A stretch of DNA of 64,000 nt from Domibacillus sp. DTU_2020_1001157_1_SI_ALB_TIR_016 (GTDB lineage Bacteria > Bacillota > Bacilli > Bacillales > Domibacillaceae), in NCBI RefSeq assembly GCF_032341995.1, contig NZ_CP135438.1, positions 372,001 through 436,000 of the forward strand, in the 5' to 3' direction. This document shows positions 1 through 8,416 of this stretch, one piece after another (the first letter of the stretch is position 1; every line of letters starts with the position of its first letter). The notes under the pieces were generated by a model. That model saw nothing but the letters and a program-made list of their open reading frames with translations, was not told the origin of the DNA and did no database searches. Position numbers and translations under genes: made by a program.

Positions 1-48
1 AATGAGTTTAGCAAGTTCACGTTGGTGTTTGTATGTTTTCTCAGACAT
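1..48 (-). CDS. 5' end of an unidentified gene, cut by the window edge
   Basis: Sixteen codons (starting MSEKTYKHQRELAKLI) read leftwards off the window. The ATG is preceded by GGAGAA at good spacing, so the start is credible. Too little is left to assign a family. It is divergent from the aldo/keto reductase, a position often held by a regulator, but that is only inference. Confidence 0.5.
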   Translation of the reverse strand, partial: MSEKTYKHQRELAKLI

Positions 49-234
49 AACTTGTTCTCCTTTTTTTCATCTTCGTTCATTATATCCAATAATAAATTCT
101 TCAGTAAGATGCTTTTAGAGGATTAGGCAAAAACTTAGTAGGATTGTGATAATGGTTTCTTTATTTTTATGACATAATTAATTGTATACAGGTCACGATA
201 AATGTGTCTTATTAGGAAAGAGAGGAACAATTAA

Positions 235-1215
235 ATGGAGTATGTGAAACTTGGTAATACAGGCTTAGATGTATCTCGATTTTGTCTTGGATGTATGGGT
301 TTTGGAGATGCTACCAAATGGCTTCACCAATGGGTACTTAATGAAGAGGACTCTCGCCCCGTTATAAAAAAAGCACTTGAATTAGGGATTAATTTTTTTG
401 ATACAGCAAATGTATACTCCCTTGGTACAAGCGAAGAATATCTTGGACGAGCTCTAAAGGATTATGCGAATCGTGATGAAGTTGTAATAACAACTAAGGT
501 ACACGGACAAATGCATAAAGGTCCAAATGGTTCTGGTCTTTCCCGAAAAGTAATTATGAGTGAAATCGATAACAGTCTTAAGAGGTTGGAAACTGATTAT
601 GTAGACCTCTATATTATCCATCGTTGGGATTACAATACCCCTATTGAAGAAACGATGGAAGCTTTACATGACGTGGTGAAGGCTGGAAAAGCTAGATACA
701 TCGGTGCTTCTGCCATGTTCGCTTGGCAGTTCCAAAAGGCATTACATGTGGCAGAAAAAAATGGTTGGACGAAGTTTGTGTCCATGCAGAACCATTTAAA
801 CCTAATCTACCGTGAAGAGGAACGAGAAATGCTGCCTCTTTGTAAGGAAGAGAAAATTGGTGTCACTCCATATAGCCCTCTTGCATCAGGAAGATTAACG
901 CGTGACTGGTCAGTAACAACGCATCGTTCCGAGACAGATCAGGTCCAAAAGTCTAAATATGATGCAACTGCTGATTCCGACCGATTAGTTGTGGAGCGTG
1001 TTGGATCTATTGCAGAAAAACACGGTGTACCTCGTACACACATTGCACTTGCTTGGCTACTACAGAAAGAACCAGTAACAGCTCCTATTATTGGGGCTAC
1101 GAAAATATCGCATCTTGAAGATGCTGTAGGAGCTTTGTCAGTTGAGCTAACCACTGAAGAGATTGCATATCTTGAAGAGCCATATGTACCTCATCCAATA
1201 GTAGGTCATAATTAA
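235..1215 (+). CDS. aldo/keto reductase
   Basis: NADPH-dependent oxidoreductase of the aldo/keto reductase superfamily, cytosolic TIM barrel; the carbonyl or alcohol substrate cannot be told from sequence. The four catalytic residues of the family are visible: Asp56 and Tyr61 (FFDTANVY), Lys88 (ITTKV) and His129 (YIIHRWD). The C-terminal part carries the PIIGATK nucleotide-binding stretch. Length (326 aa) is normal for the YajO/YcsN-like branch. The ATG follows AGAGGAA. It is monocistronic, divergent from a gene cut by the window edge and followed by its own terminator. Confidence 0.9.
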   Translation: MEYVKLGNTGLDVSRFCLGCMGFGDATKWLHQWVLNEEDSRPVIKKALELGINFFDTANVYSLGTSEEYLGRALKDYANRDEVVITTKVHGQMHKGPNGSGLSRKVIMSEIDNSLKRLETDYVDLYIIHRWDYNTPIEETMEALHDVVKAGKARYIGASAMFAWQFQKALHVAEKNGWTKFVSMQNHLNLIYREEEREMLPLCKEEKIGVTPYSPLASGRLTRDWSVTTHRSETDQVQKSKYDATADSDRLVVERVGSIAEKHGVPRTHIALAWLLQKEPVTAPIIGATKISHLEDAVGALSVELTTEEIAYLEEPYVPHPIVGHN

Positions 1216-1234
1216 TTAGATTAAATTGTAGAGG

Positions 1235-1272
1235 AAAACCCAATTTTCCATAGTAGGAAAATTGGGTTTTTA
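1235..1272 (+). terminator. intrinsic terminator of the aldo/keto reductase
   Basis: AAACCCAATTTTCC pairs with GGAAAATTGGGTTT around an 8-nt loop and runs into a T tract. Confidence 0.85.
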
Positions 1273-1295
1273 CATTAAGATTTTTTTATATTGCT

Positions 1296-1414
1296 TTGTG
1301 AAGAGATGTACTTAAACTATCCTGCCATTTAGTTGAAGAAGAAAAAAGACCGGCTGGAACAGCAACCGATTCTTCAACTCTTGCCCCCGATAGTTTAAGT
1401 ATAATCCTTCACAA
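1296..1414. repeat. element A, type-1 core (complete copy)
   Basis: The most complete copy of the modular palindromic repeat. Outer arms of about 26 bp (beginning TTGTGAAG, ending ACTTAAACTATC) are inverted at the two ends; the centre is the hairpin ACCGGCTG..CAGCAACCG. It lies between the convergent ends of the reductase and the fabH-like gene. Confidence 0.8.
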
Positions 1415-1424
1415 TCTTTTTACG

Positions 1425-2432
1425 TTACAACGGTGTAGGAGTATTAATTTGTTCGTCAAAATCTAATTCTAAAAGTTGACCTGCGTGAACTAAACCAGAT
1501 CCAAAACCGTACATAAGAACTCTGTCTCCATTTTTAACTTTTCCCTCACGGATTCCAAGGTCAAGAGCTAAAGGTATAGTTGCAGCAGAAGTATTTCCAA
1601 AGTTGACCAGGCTATAAAGAGTTTTTTCCATTGGGAATTTTAATTTCTCGCAAATCGGTTCGATTAATCGTAAGTTAGCACTATGAGGTATAAACCAATC
1701 AACTTGTTCTAAACTCGTTTTCGTTTTTTCTAAAATTTGTTTTACATTATACGGAACATTCCTTACAACCCATCGAAAAACTTCCCTGCCGTTTTGTACA
1801 AGATATTGAGTATCGAGTAACTCAATGCCATTGACCTTTTTTGATAACCCAGGACGGTATACATGCTGTGCTCCGCTTCCGTCACTTCCCAAATTGAACT
1901 CAATAAAACTTTTTGATTGTTCATCCTTTTCAACCAATACCGCACCAGCACCATCACCAAATAAAATACATGTACTTCTATCGGTATAATCCGTAATTTT
2001 TGAGATTGTATCTGCTCCGATAACAAGCACCTTTTTGTGGAGTCCAGAAGCGATAAAAGTATGAGCTGTATGCAATGCATAAACAAACCCTGCACATGCC
2101 GCACTTAAATCGATGGCCCCTGTTTGAGCAATATTTAAACGGTCTTGTATGATACTTGAAACAGAAGGAAATGGGAAATCTGGTGTGCTTGTTGCCACAA
2201 TAATCATATCTACATCTTCAACTTTTTTATTATATCTTTGCATTAAATCTTTTACGGCAGCTTCACATAAATCACTCGTAAATTCATCAGGACGGCTAAT
2301 TCTGCGTTCATGAATTCCTGTTCTTTGAATAATCCACTCATTATTTGTGTCAACCATTTGCTCAAGCTCAAAATTTGTTAACTTTTTTTCGGGTACATAT
2401 GTACCAATAGCAGTTATTCTCGCACCTACCAT
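1425..2432 (-). CDS. fabH: 3-oxoacyl-ACP synthase III (FabH-like)
   Basis: KAS III enzyme; the family condenses an acyl-CoA primer with malonyl-ACP to start fatty-acid synthesis in the cytosol. The Cys-His-Asn triad is clear: Cys113 (SAACAGF), His250 (IPHSAN) and Asn280 (FGNTSAA), counted from the ATG chosen here. An upstream in-frame GTG (2441) exists, but GGGGTGG sits only 5 nt before the internal ATG, which also gives the usual N-terminus (xARITAIGTYVPEK). The gene stands alone, without other fab genes, so it may be a second FabH (as B. subtilis has FabHA and FabHB) or serve a specialised acyl chain. Confidence 0.88.
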   Translation of the reverse strand: MVGARITAIGTYVPEKKLTNFELEQMVDTNNEWIIQRTGIHERRISRPDEFTSDLCEAAVKDLMQRYNKKVEDVDMIIVATSTPDFPFPSVSSIIQDRLNIAQTGAIDLSAACAGFVYALHTAHTFIASGLHKKVLVIGADTISKITDYTDRSTCILFGDGAGAVLVEKDEQSKSFIEFNLGSDGSGAQHVYRPGLSKKVNGIELLDTQYLVQNGREVFRWVVRNVPYNVKQILEKTKTSLEQVDWFIPHSANLRLIEPICEKLKFPMEKTLYSLVNFGNTSAATIPLALDLGIREGKVKNGDRVLMYGFGSGLVHAGQLLELDFDEQINTPTPL

Positions 2433-2544
2433 AACATCCACCCCGTATTTTTTATTTATACACTGGTATTAATACCTAGTGCTAATTATATCGGTTTATA
2501 TTATTGAAAATCAATTTAAATCCTTTTTTTATAAAAAATGGTTA

Positions 2545-2643
2545 CTCCTTATTGAAGTAACCTGCTCCGTTTGTTCAATAAGAAAAGGAGGTGCCGCAGC
2601 TACCCCCATTCTTCATCTCAAGCCCCCGTTAGTGGAACAAGAA
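2545..2643. repeat. element A, type-2 core
   Basis: Arm sequence AACCTGCTCCGTTTGTTCAA, then the hairpin GGAGGTGCCGCAGCTACCCCC, then AGCCCCCGTTAGTGGAACAAG. It fills the spacer between two minus-strand genes. Confidence 0.75.
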
Positions 2644-2719
2644 TAAAATTATTAAAGCTCAACATCATATACATTTTGAAGCTTTTCAATAGGGGTTCCG
2701 ATAGGAAAGGATTGTAAAA

Positions 2720-3637
2720 CTATAACAATTCTAAATCCCACCGTTCTTCCACAAGCCTCTGCCCCCACAATAATTGTTCCTCTTTTGTTTCAGTAATCTT
2801 AAATCCAAATTTTCGATATAATCGTCGAGCTGTCGTCATGTTGCTTACAGTCCATAAAAGTACCCGTTCATATTGTTGTTTCTTGCAGTAATCAAGTAAT
2901 GTTTGAACTAATTGTGTACCTACTCCTTTTCCACGCATGGACGATTCAACAATGAACCATCTTAAAATAGCCGTTTTTTCATTTTCTTCAACTAATCCCA
3001 CACAACCTGCAAATTCCCCGTTATCTTCCGCAATCCAAATTTTTTCGATTTTCGCATCAAAGGTCTCGTGAAGATAATCTAGAAATGTTTCATCAAACCC
3101 ATGGTTATCTGCATAAAAAGCTCTTTGTGTTTCAATGATAAGCTCTTTATCTTCGGCAGTATTACCTTCTCTTATGGAAATAATTGATTCTTTTTGATCA
3201 AGAGGTTCCGACAAAATCATTTCAATTGTTTTCATTGCCTTGATAAGCTTTTGTTGATTGTTGATATCTATATTTCTTAGTAAAAATTCAATTTTCTGGT
3301 TGGATTCGTTATCTAAATTCTGGTATATTTTTTCTCCTGTTTCAGTTAAATGAATAAAACAAGTACGACCATCTTTCTCCCATTTCTGTTTATAGATCAT
3401 ATTTTGTTCTTCAAAACGTTTTAGTATTCTACTCACATAACCACGATCTAAACCCAGTTCTTCTTGCAGTACCTTTGCTGTACAATTACTTTTACTTTTA
3501 ATCTCAAATAAAATTCGTATTTCTGTCAAAGAAAGAGGACTATCATATACTTTCTGCTTGAGTAAACCAAGAACATTAGTATAAAAGCGATTAAACTTTC
3601 TAACTTCAGATACGCTTGAAACAGTCGGTTGCATCAT
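2720..3637 (-). CDS. MarR-family regulator fused to a GNAT acetyltransferase
   Basis: Two-domain protein: residues about 15-145 form a MarR winged helix (recognition region around LGLDRGYVSRILKRFEEQ), residues about 155-305 a GNAT N-acetyltransferase with the acetyl-CoA loop RGKGVG at 235-240. This fusion is a known architecture in Bacillus and actinobacteria; the small-molecule or protein target of the acetyltransferase is not known. ATG is preceded by AAAGGGG. The promoter region holds a long perfect inverted repeat and a second TTGAC/GTCAA palindrome, consistent with autoregulation by the MarR domain. Confidence 0.88.
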   Translation of the reverse strand: MMQPTVSSVSEVRKFNRFYTNVLGLLKQKVYDSPLSLTEIRILFEIKSKSNCTAKVLQEELGLDRGYVSRILKRFEEQNMIYKQKWEKDGRTCFIHLTETGEKIYQNLDNESNQKIEFLLRNIDINNQQKLIKAMKTIEMILSEPLDQKESIISIREGNTAEDKELIIETQRAFYADNHGFDETFLDYLHETFDAKIEKIWIAEDNGEFAGCVGLVEENEKTAILRWFIVESSMRGKGVGTQLVQTLLDYCKKQQYERVLLWTVSNMTTARRLYRKFGFKITETKEEQLLWGQRLVEERWDLELL

Positions 3638-3666
3638 ACTTAAATAACCCCTTTAAACTATAGTGA

Positions 3667-3679
3667 TTGACTTTGTCAA
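3667..3679. promoter_or_regulatory. candidate MarR half-operator palindrome
   Basis: TTGAC TTT GTCAA, a perfect 5+3+5 palindrome about 30 bp upstream of the MarR-GNAT start, sharing GTCAACTAT with the larger repeat next to it. Confidence 0.4.
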
Positions 3680-3690
3680 CTATTATAAAT

Positions 3691-3737
3691 AGCATAAAAC
3701 AATATAGTTGTTAAAGTCAACTATATTGTTTTATGCT
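3691..3737. promoter_or_regulatory. 20-bp perfect inverted repeat, candidate MarR operator
   Basis: Arms AGCATAAAACAATATAGTTG are perfectly inverted around a 7-nt spacer, 54 bp upstream of the MarR-GNAT start codon. The inner ATAGTTG..CAACTAT resembles MarR-family operators. As RNA it could also fold as a hairpin, but there is no following T tract on either strand. Confidence 0.55.
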
Positions 3738-3796
3738 TTTACAATGGACTTGTTAGTCAATATTAAAATGAATAAAATTTGACTTATAATAAAATG

Positions 3797-3934
3797 TTCT
3801 TCTTCCACTAAACTGCCAGTTTGTTCAATAAGAAAAGGAGATGCCGCAGCTACCTCCTTTGTTAAACTAAAGCCCCCGTTCGTATTATAAGGTCAGCCAG
3901 AAAAGAAAATATTTCTGGTTGACCATTTTTTATA
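3797..3934. repeat. element A, type-2 core, with appended terminator-like hairpin
   Basis: Arm plus hairpin GGAGATGCCGCAGCTACCTCC, followed by GTTCGTATTATAAGGTCAGC, a second hairpin (GGTCAGCCAGAAA pairing with TTTCTGGTTGACC) and a T tract. The GTTCGTATTATAAGGTCAGC module recurs near 61.4 kb. Confidence 0.7.
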
Positions 3935-3954
3935 TGGTTTTATGATAACGGTAG

Positions 3955-4130
3955 CCGGGGTAGAACGTAAGCCCCCGTGGGACTTGAGATCCCGTCAAGT
4001 AAACAGTTCGCCCCCTACTTGCTTAAACATGTTTTGGCTGGTTGGGACCAAGATCTCGTATAACAAGCGAAGCTATGACACTGCAAGAAGGATTAGGGGT
4101 TACCGGCAATATTCGTATTGGAGGAGATAA
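3955..4130 (+). ncRNA. candidate IS110 bridge RNA region
   Basis: IS110 elements encode a structured bridge RNA in the non-coding end; in the IS110 group it lies upstream of the transposase. This 5' segment has the right size and place and contains short pairing stretches (for example GACTTGAGATCCCGTCAAG, and TTGGGACCAAG). The specific loops have not been modelled, so this is inference from family knowledge. Confidence 0.4.
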
Positions 4131-4133
4131 AGA

Positions 4134-5369
4134 ATGGATCCAGTGGTTGGTCTGGATATAGCCAAAGGTGAAAGTCAAGTTCAAGCGTTCTTGGAAAAAA
4201 AGAAGCCTTACAAAGGCAGTTTTAAAGTGGCACATACCCTTGAAGGACTAGAGAGCTTACACCAATACCTAAGAGAAATCGAAGACTTAACAGGAATTCG
4301 ACCTCCGGTCGTTTTAGAGTCTACTGGGCATTATCATACACCCGTTGTTCAGTATTTCGAGGAAAAAGGTTATTTATTAATTATCATTAACCCACTCATC
4401 TCTTATCGAGCAAAGAGCTCTTCTTTACGCAAAGTAAAGACGGATGTACTTGATGCTTATCATCTTTGTGAGCTGTATTATAAAGAGGATTTGGAGCCTC
4501 ATAAAAAACGAGGAATCCAACTCTTAAATCTTCGTAATCTTACAAGACAACACGCAAATATAACAGGCATTTATGTACAAACAAAACTTCAATTTCAAGC
4601 AGTGCTCGACCAGGTATTCCCCGAGTATCGAGGCGTTTTTGGGGATTTATATTCAGGTGTTTCTTTACTAACTCTATTGGAATATCCTACATCGGAAGAT
4701 GTTTTGGCAGCTGATGAAGCAGTGTTAACCAATAAAATCGATGAATTATGTAAAAGCCGTTCTAAGAATTGGGCAAATACTCAGGCAAAGAAGCTGATAG
4801 AAGCAGCAACTAGAAATCCCTTTCAGAAAAACCTGTATCAAAGCCATATCCTCAGCATCGAAATGTACATCAAAATGCTTATAGAGTACCAAAAGCATCT
4901 ATCTAAGCTTGAAGATGAGATAGATGCTTTGGCAAAAGAAATGGAAGAATATAAGATTATCCAATCAATCCCTGGTATCGGAGAAAAAATCGCGGCAACG
5001 ATTATTTCTGAAATTGGTGAGATTGATCGGTTTAATCACCCTAAAAAGCTTGTAGCATTCGCTGGAATCGATCCCAGTATCTATGAGTCTGGTCGATTTA
5101 AAGGCACTGTAAACCGGATTACGAAAAGAGGTTCAAGTAGATTACGTCATGCCTTGTATATGGCCGTTCGATGTGCCATCCGTGATTGTCGTAAAAAGAA
5201 AACAACGAATGAAATCATCCCGAGAAATAAGAAACTGCGTGAGTTCTATGATAAAAAACGGGAAGAAGGAAAGCCTTATAAAGTAGCTGTAATCGCATGT
5301 GCCAATAAGCTCTTACAGTGGATATATGCCCTTTTAAAAAGCTATTCCACATTCCAAGATATAGCTTAA
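4134..5369 (+). CDS. IS110-family transposase (DEDD, serine at C-terminus)
   Basis: Recombinase of the IS110 family. The RuvC-like N-terminal domain shows the DEDD set Asp8 (GLDIAKG), Glu62 (VVLESTGHY), Asp104 and Asp107 (KTDVLDAYH). The C-terminal Transposase_20 domain has IPGIGEKIAATIISEIG and the catalytic-serine motif RGSSRLRHAL (Ser334/335). Full length at 411 aa and no visible disruption, so it may be active. The ATG follows GGAGG at 9 nt. A weak hairpin with AACCTTCC/GGAAGGTT arms follows the stop. Confidence 0.93.
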   Translation: MDPVVGLDIAKGESQVQAFLEKKKPYKGSFKVAHTLEGLESLHQYLREIEDLTGIRPPVVLESTGHYHTPVVQYFEEKGYLLIIINPLISYRAKSSSLRKVKTDVLDAYHLCELYYKEDLEPHKKRGIQLLNLRNLTRQHANITGIYVQTKLQFQAVLDQVFPEYRGVFGDLYSGVSLLTLLEYPTSEDVLAADEAVLTNKIDELCKSRSKNWANTQAKKLIEAATRNPFQKNLYQSHILSIEMYIKMLIEYQKHLSKLEDEIDALAKEMEEYKIIQSIPGIGEKIAATIISEIGEIDRFNHPKKLVAFAGIDPSIYESGRFKGTVNRITKRGSSRLRHALYMAVRCAIRDCRKKKTTNEIIPRNKKLREFYDKKREEGKPYKVAVIACANKLLQWIYALLKSYSTFQDIA

Positions 5370-5395
5370 ATAAGAAATAAAACAAAACCATACAA

Positions 5396-5427
5396 AACCT
5401 TCCAATTGTTTGAATTAGGAAGGTTAT
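5396..5427 (+). terminator. hairpin after the IS110 transposase
   Basis: AACCTTCC pairs with GGAAGGTT around 14 nt; the tail is only weakly T-rich. Confidence 0.45.
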
Positions 5428-5490
5428 TTGGCATGGCTATTTTTAGTATAGCATGAACAATTTCAAGTTTTTATTGAAAAATGTTGACAA

Positions 5491-5590
5491 ACTATTAGCT
5501 GGTTTAGTTGAACAAAAAAAGAGATGCTTATTAAACAATCGCGCCCGTTTGTTGAAGATCGTTTTCAACTAAAGCCCCTGTAGTTGAAGT
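5491..5590. repeat. element A, divergent copy
   Basis: Shows TTAGTTGAACAA and GTTTTCAACTAAAGCCCCTG family arms but an AT-rich, imperfect core. The following 330 bp to proA contain no convincing gene or T-box signature. Confidence 0.55.
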
Positions 5591-5918
5591 TTAGGAACGA
5601 TTAAAATGAAGATTTACAACGTTAATAAATTGTCTATATACAGGTTTTTATTCAGATAATACACCTACAGTGTTTTCTGCAAAATCTTGAAAAGTCTTTT
5701 TGTAGCTATGTTTATTTACCTTTACATAAAAAGCTGTATAAACAATATTAAAAGAAAAAGCAAGTGTACGATAAAGACGTTTGTAATAAATGGGTTAGTT
5801 AATCCCAAAATGTTGATTGCTAACACTTTATCTATGTTAAAATATAAGTAATTTTTTCATAAGAGATAAGTGTTGTCTCTTTCCCCAAAATAGAGATAAC
5901 GAGAAGGAGGAAGAGCAA

Positions 5919-7169
5919 TTGAACAACGAAGTGATTCAAAAAGCAAAGTTGGTAAAAGAAGCTAGTGTTAGTCTACAAGGTAAAACAACTCAACAAAAGA
6001 ATCAAGCACTACAAGCCATTTCAGAACAACTATTAATAGATCAAGCTTATATTTTAAGTGAAAATGAAAAGGATATACAAGAAGCGAAAGAAACGAATAT
6101 ATCAGCTTCGATGCTGGATCGTTTAACCTTGAATGCAGAGCGTATTCAAGCGATGTGTGATCAAATTGAGTTAGTCGTATCATTACCAGATCCAATCGGA
6201 GAACAGCTAGAACAATTTAAGAAAGAAAACGGTCTAGTTATTAGCAAGCGACGTGTACCGCTTGGTGCATTAGGGATGATTTATGAGGCTCGTCCTAACG
6301 TAACAATTGATGCAGCAGCTTTATCTTTAAAAACAAGCAATGCCGTATTATTACGAGGTTCAGCTTCAGCTAAATTTTCAAATCGTGCATTAGTAGCTTC
6401 TATTCACAAAGCTTTACAACGAGTATCTTTCCCAGAAAACGCCGTGTTATTAATTGAAGACACATCTCGTGAAAGTGTGAAAGAATTGTTCCATTTAACT
6501 GAGTATTTAGACCTTTTAATTCCGCGAGGCGGGAAAAATTTAATTGATTTAGTCGTAAATGAAGCAACTGTACCTGTTATTCAAACTGGCGCTGGCAATT
6601 GCCATGTATATGTAGATGCAACAGCTCAATATGAGATGGTTGTACCCATTATTTTAAATGCGAAAACGCAGCGTCCGTCTGTATGTAACTCGATTGAAAA
6701 TTTACTATTACATCAAGATTTCTTTAATGAGTATGGGAAAGAAATTTTAGAGGCATTAGCAGATGCGAATGTGGGTATTTACGGAGACGAAAAGGTGTGC
6801 AAAGTTTTCCCGAAAGCGATCCTAGCTACAGAAGAACATTACGCAGAAGAATTTTCAGATTTATTGATCAGCATAAAGGTTGTAGATACTGTAGAGGAAG
6901 CTATTGCTCACATCAATCAATTTGGTACACAGCATTCTGAAAGCATTATTTCCGAGGATGCTACAAATGTAGAGCGATTTTTAAATGATGTGGATGCAGC
7001 CGTTGTCTATCATAATGCATCAACGCGATTTACAGATGGATTTGAATTTGGATTTGGTGCTGAAATTGGCATTTCTACACAAAAATTGCATGTAAGAGGA
7101 CCAATGGGATTACCTGCATTAACAACAACAAAATTTTATGTGCAGGGCAATGGTCAAATCCGTGAATAA
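5919..7169 (+). CDS. proA: glutamate-5-semialdehyde dehydrogenase
   Basis: Reduces gamma-glutamyl phosphate to glutamate 5-semialdehyde with NADPH, the second step of proline biosynthesis; cytosolic. Full length (416 aa) with catalytic Cys256 (RPSVCNS) and the family motifs LGMIYEARPNVT and RGGKNLI. The start is TTG, supported by AAGGAGG 8 nt upstream. proB, which normally precedes proA in one operon, is not here; upstream lie a repeat and an IS110 element. A short hairpin-forming stretch (GAGATAAG..TTGTCTC) sits in the leader, with no T-box motif. Confidence 0.95.
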   Translation: MNNEVIQKAKLVKEASVSLQGKTTQQKNQALQAISEQLLIDQAYILSENEKDIQEAKETNISASMLDRLTLNAERIQAMCDQIELVVSLPDPIGEQLEQFKKENGLVISKRRVPLGALGMIYEARPNVTIDAAALSLKTSNAVLLRGSASAKFSNRALVASIHKALQRVSFPENAVLLIEDTSRESVKELFHLTEYLDLLIPRGGKNLIDLVVNEATVPVIQTGAGNCHVYVDATAQYEMVVPIILNAKTQRPSVCNSIENLLLHQDFFNEYGKEILEALADANVGIYGDEKVCKVFPKAILATEEHYAEEFSDLLISIKVVDTVEEAIAHINQFGTQHSESIISEDATNVERFLNDVDAAVVYHNASTRFTDGFEFGFGAEIGISTQKLHVRGPMGLPALTTTKFYVQGNGQIRE

Positions 7170-7250
7170 TTAGTTTAAGTTATGAGGCTTTAGCATTATA
7201 CAATTCCTTTCGTTTAGATTTTTCTGATCGTCTAATTAAAGTTCAAAAGT

Positions 7251-7286
7251 AAGCTCGCTCATTATCATTCTAATGAGTGAGCTTTT
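7251..7286 (+). terminator. proA terminator
   Basis: AAGCTCGCTCATTA pairs with TAATGAGTGAGCTT and runs into TTTTC. Confidence 0.85.
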
Positions 7287-7395
7287 TCATTCTATATGCT
7301 ACTGAAACTACTTTTATTTAACAAGCTCACCTCTTTAATAAAAACAAAAACGCACCTAAAGTGGTGTTTGGTAACATTGCATAAAATGCTTTTAT

Positions 7396-7496
7396 TCAAT
7401 AATATGGCCCGATTGTTGAACAAGCTTAAACATCTTTCTTAAACTAACCTGCTTCGTTAGCTGAACAAGAAAAGGCTGCCGAGATATTAAACAAAA
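7396..7496. repeat. element A fragments, type-3 core
   Basis: A partial arm (CCCGATTGTTGAACAAG) followed by a half copy: AACTAACCTGCTTCGTTAGC, AACAAG, then AAAAGGCTGCCGAGATATTA, in which the second strand of the hairpin (ATGACAGCC) has been lost. Confidence 0.6.
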
Positions 7497-7502
7497 TGAA
7501 CA

Positions 7503-7533
7503 TAAAAAGAAGCACATCCACTAGGTGTGCTTC
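7503..7533 (-). terminator. terminator of the iclR-type gene
   Basis: On the minus strand GAAGCACA pairs with TGTGCTTC around CCTAGTGGA and is followed by TTTTTAT. Confidence 0.75.
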
Positions 7534-7633
7534 CTCCTTTTCCTCTCTATAGATTTTTAACTTGCAAGTGTTTGTGCAATTAAACCACAAAAGTGGCGGC
7601 GGATAACATTCTTCTGTAAACAAACACTTTATT

Positions 7634-8365
7634 TTAACTTTTTAGCAGCTGTTCAATTTCCCTTGCTGCATTAATTACATGTTCAGATAGGATTTTAGAC
7701 GGCTCTGTCCCTATGCGTGAGATCGGGCCACTGACGCTGACAGCGGCTCTAAGAGTTCCTGTTTGTGAAAAAATGGGAGAACTAACACTGGCTACTCCTT
7801 CTACCCGCTCAGCTACACTTTCAGTCCATCCTTGTTGCCTTATATCATTATACTTTTCGTGGTCCTTATATTTTTCTGACCAAACTTTAAATACCTTCCC
7901 AGCTGAACCAACATCTAATGGAAATACCGAACCAACCGGTACTGTATTTGTTAATCCTAATTTTGGTTCAACAGAGGCAATACATATCCGCTTATTACCC
8001 TCCTTTACATAAAGCTGGCTGCTTTCTCCAGTTAATTTCGTTAAATTGATTAAGCTGGGCTTTGCTAATTCTACAAGCCTTTTTGAAGAAGATACTTCTC
8101 CCCATCCTGTAATTCTTGAACCTAATAGATACCCCTCTTTGTTTTTCATCACTAAATGATGACCTTCCATAGCAGTTAATAATCGGTGAGCGGTAGAACG
8201 GGAAATTTTTGTTTCTTGCACAATTTCGTTTAAATCTGATGGACCTTTTTCCGCCAAAAGTTCCAAGATAAAAACAAATTTATCCAAAACTCCCACTCCA
8301 CTGTTGTATTTTCCATTTACTTCATTTATAATCATATTATTCATAATATGAGAATTATATCTCAC
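7634..8365 (-). CDS. IclR-family transcriptional regulator
   Basis: N-terminal IclR winged helix (residues about 28-85, recognition region ISRSTAHRLLTAM) followed by the IclR effector domain (SSQLYVKEGNKRICIASVE to the C-terminus). It is divergent from the leuC-like gene and probably controls it. The start is doubtful: the longest frame begins at a GTG inside a palindrome and none of the nearby starts (GTG 8365, ATG 8344, ATG 8335) has a clear ribosome site. Effectors of this family are typically small organic acids, which fits the neighbours. Confidence 0.88.
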   Translation of the reverse strand: MRYNSHIMNNMIINEVNGKYNSGVGVLDKFVFILELLAEKGPSDLNEIVQETKISRSTAHRLLTAMEGHHLVMKNKEGYLLGSRITGWGEVSSSKRLVELAKPSLINLTKLTGESSQLYVKEGNKRICIASVEPKLGLTNTVPVGSVFPLDVGSAGKVFKVWSEKYKDHEKYNDIRQQGWTESVAERVEGVASVSSPIFSQTGTLRAAVSVSGPISRIGTEPSKILSEHVINAAREIEQLLKS

Positions 8366-8368
8366 ATA
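8347..8368. promoter_or_regulatory. candidate IclR operator
   Basis: TATGAGAAT and ATCTCACATA form an inverted repeat (8 of 10 positions) in the divergent intergenic region. Confidence 0.4.
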
Positions 8369-8416
8369 GCGGGATAAATCAAGCGGTTGTAAAAATTTTT
8401 AAATGGGGGAATCGTT

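Larger units (their letters stand above)
3940..5490 (+). mobile_element. IS110-family insertion sequence (ends approximate)
   Basis: A single DEDD transposase gene preceded by about 190 nt of non-coding DNA and followed by about 120 nt, without terminal inverted repeats, which is the usual IS110 layout. Both sides abut element-A repeats, fitting the known preference of IS110/IS1111 elements for repeated palindromic targets. Exact ends cannot be fixed without an empty site. Confidence 0.65.

Noticed and set aside
5590..5918. T-box or other riboswitch before proA
   Set aside because: No AGGGTGGNACCGCG or T-box specifier structure seen.
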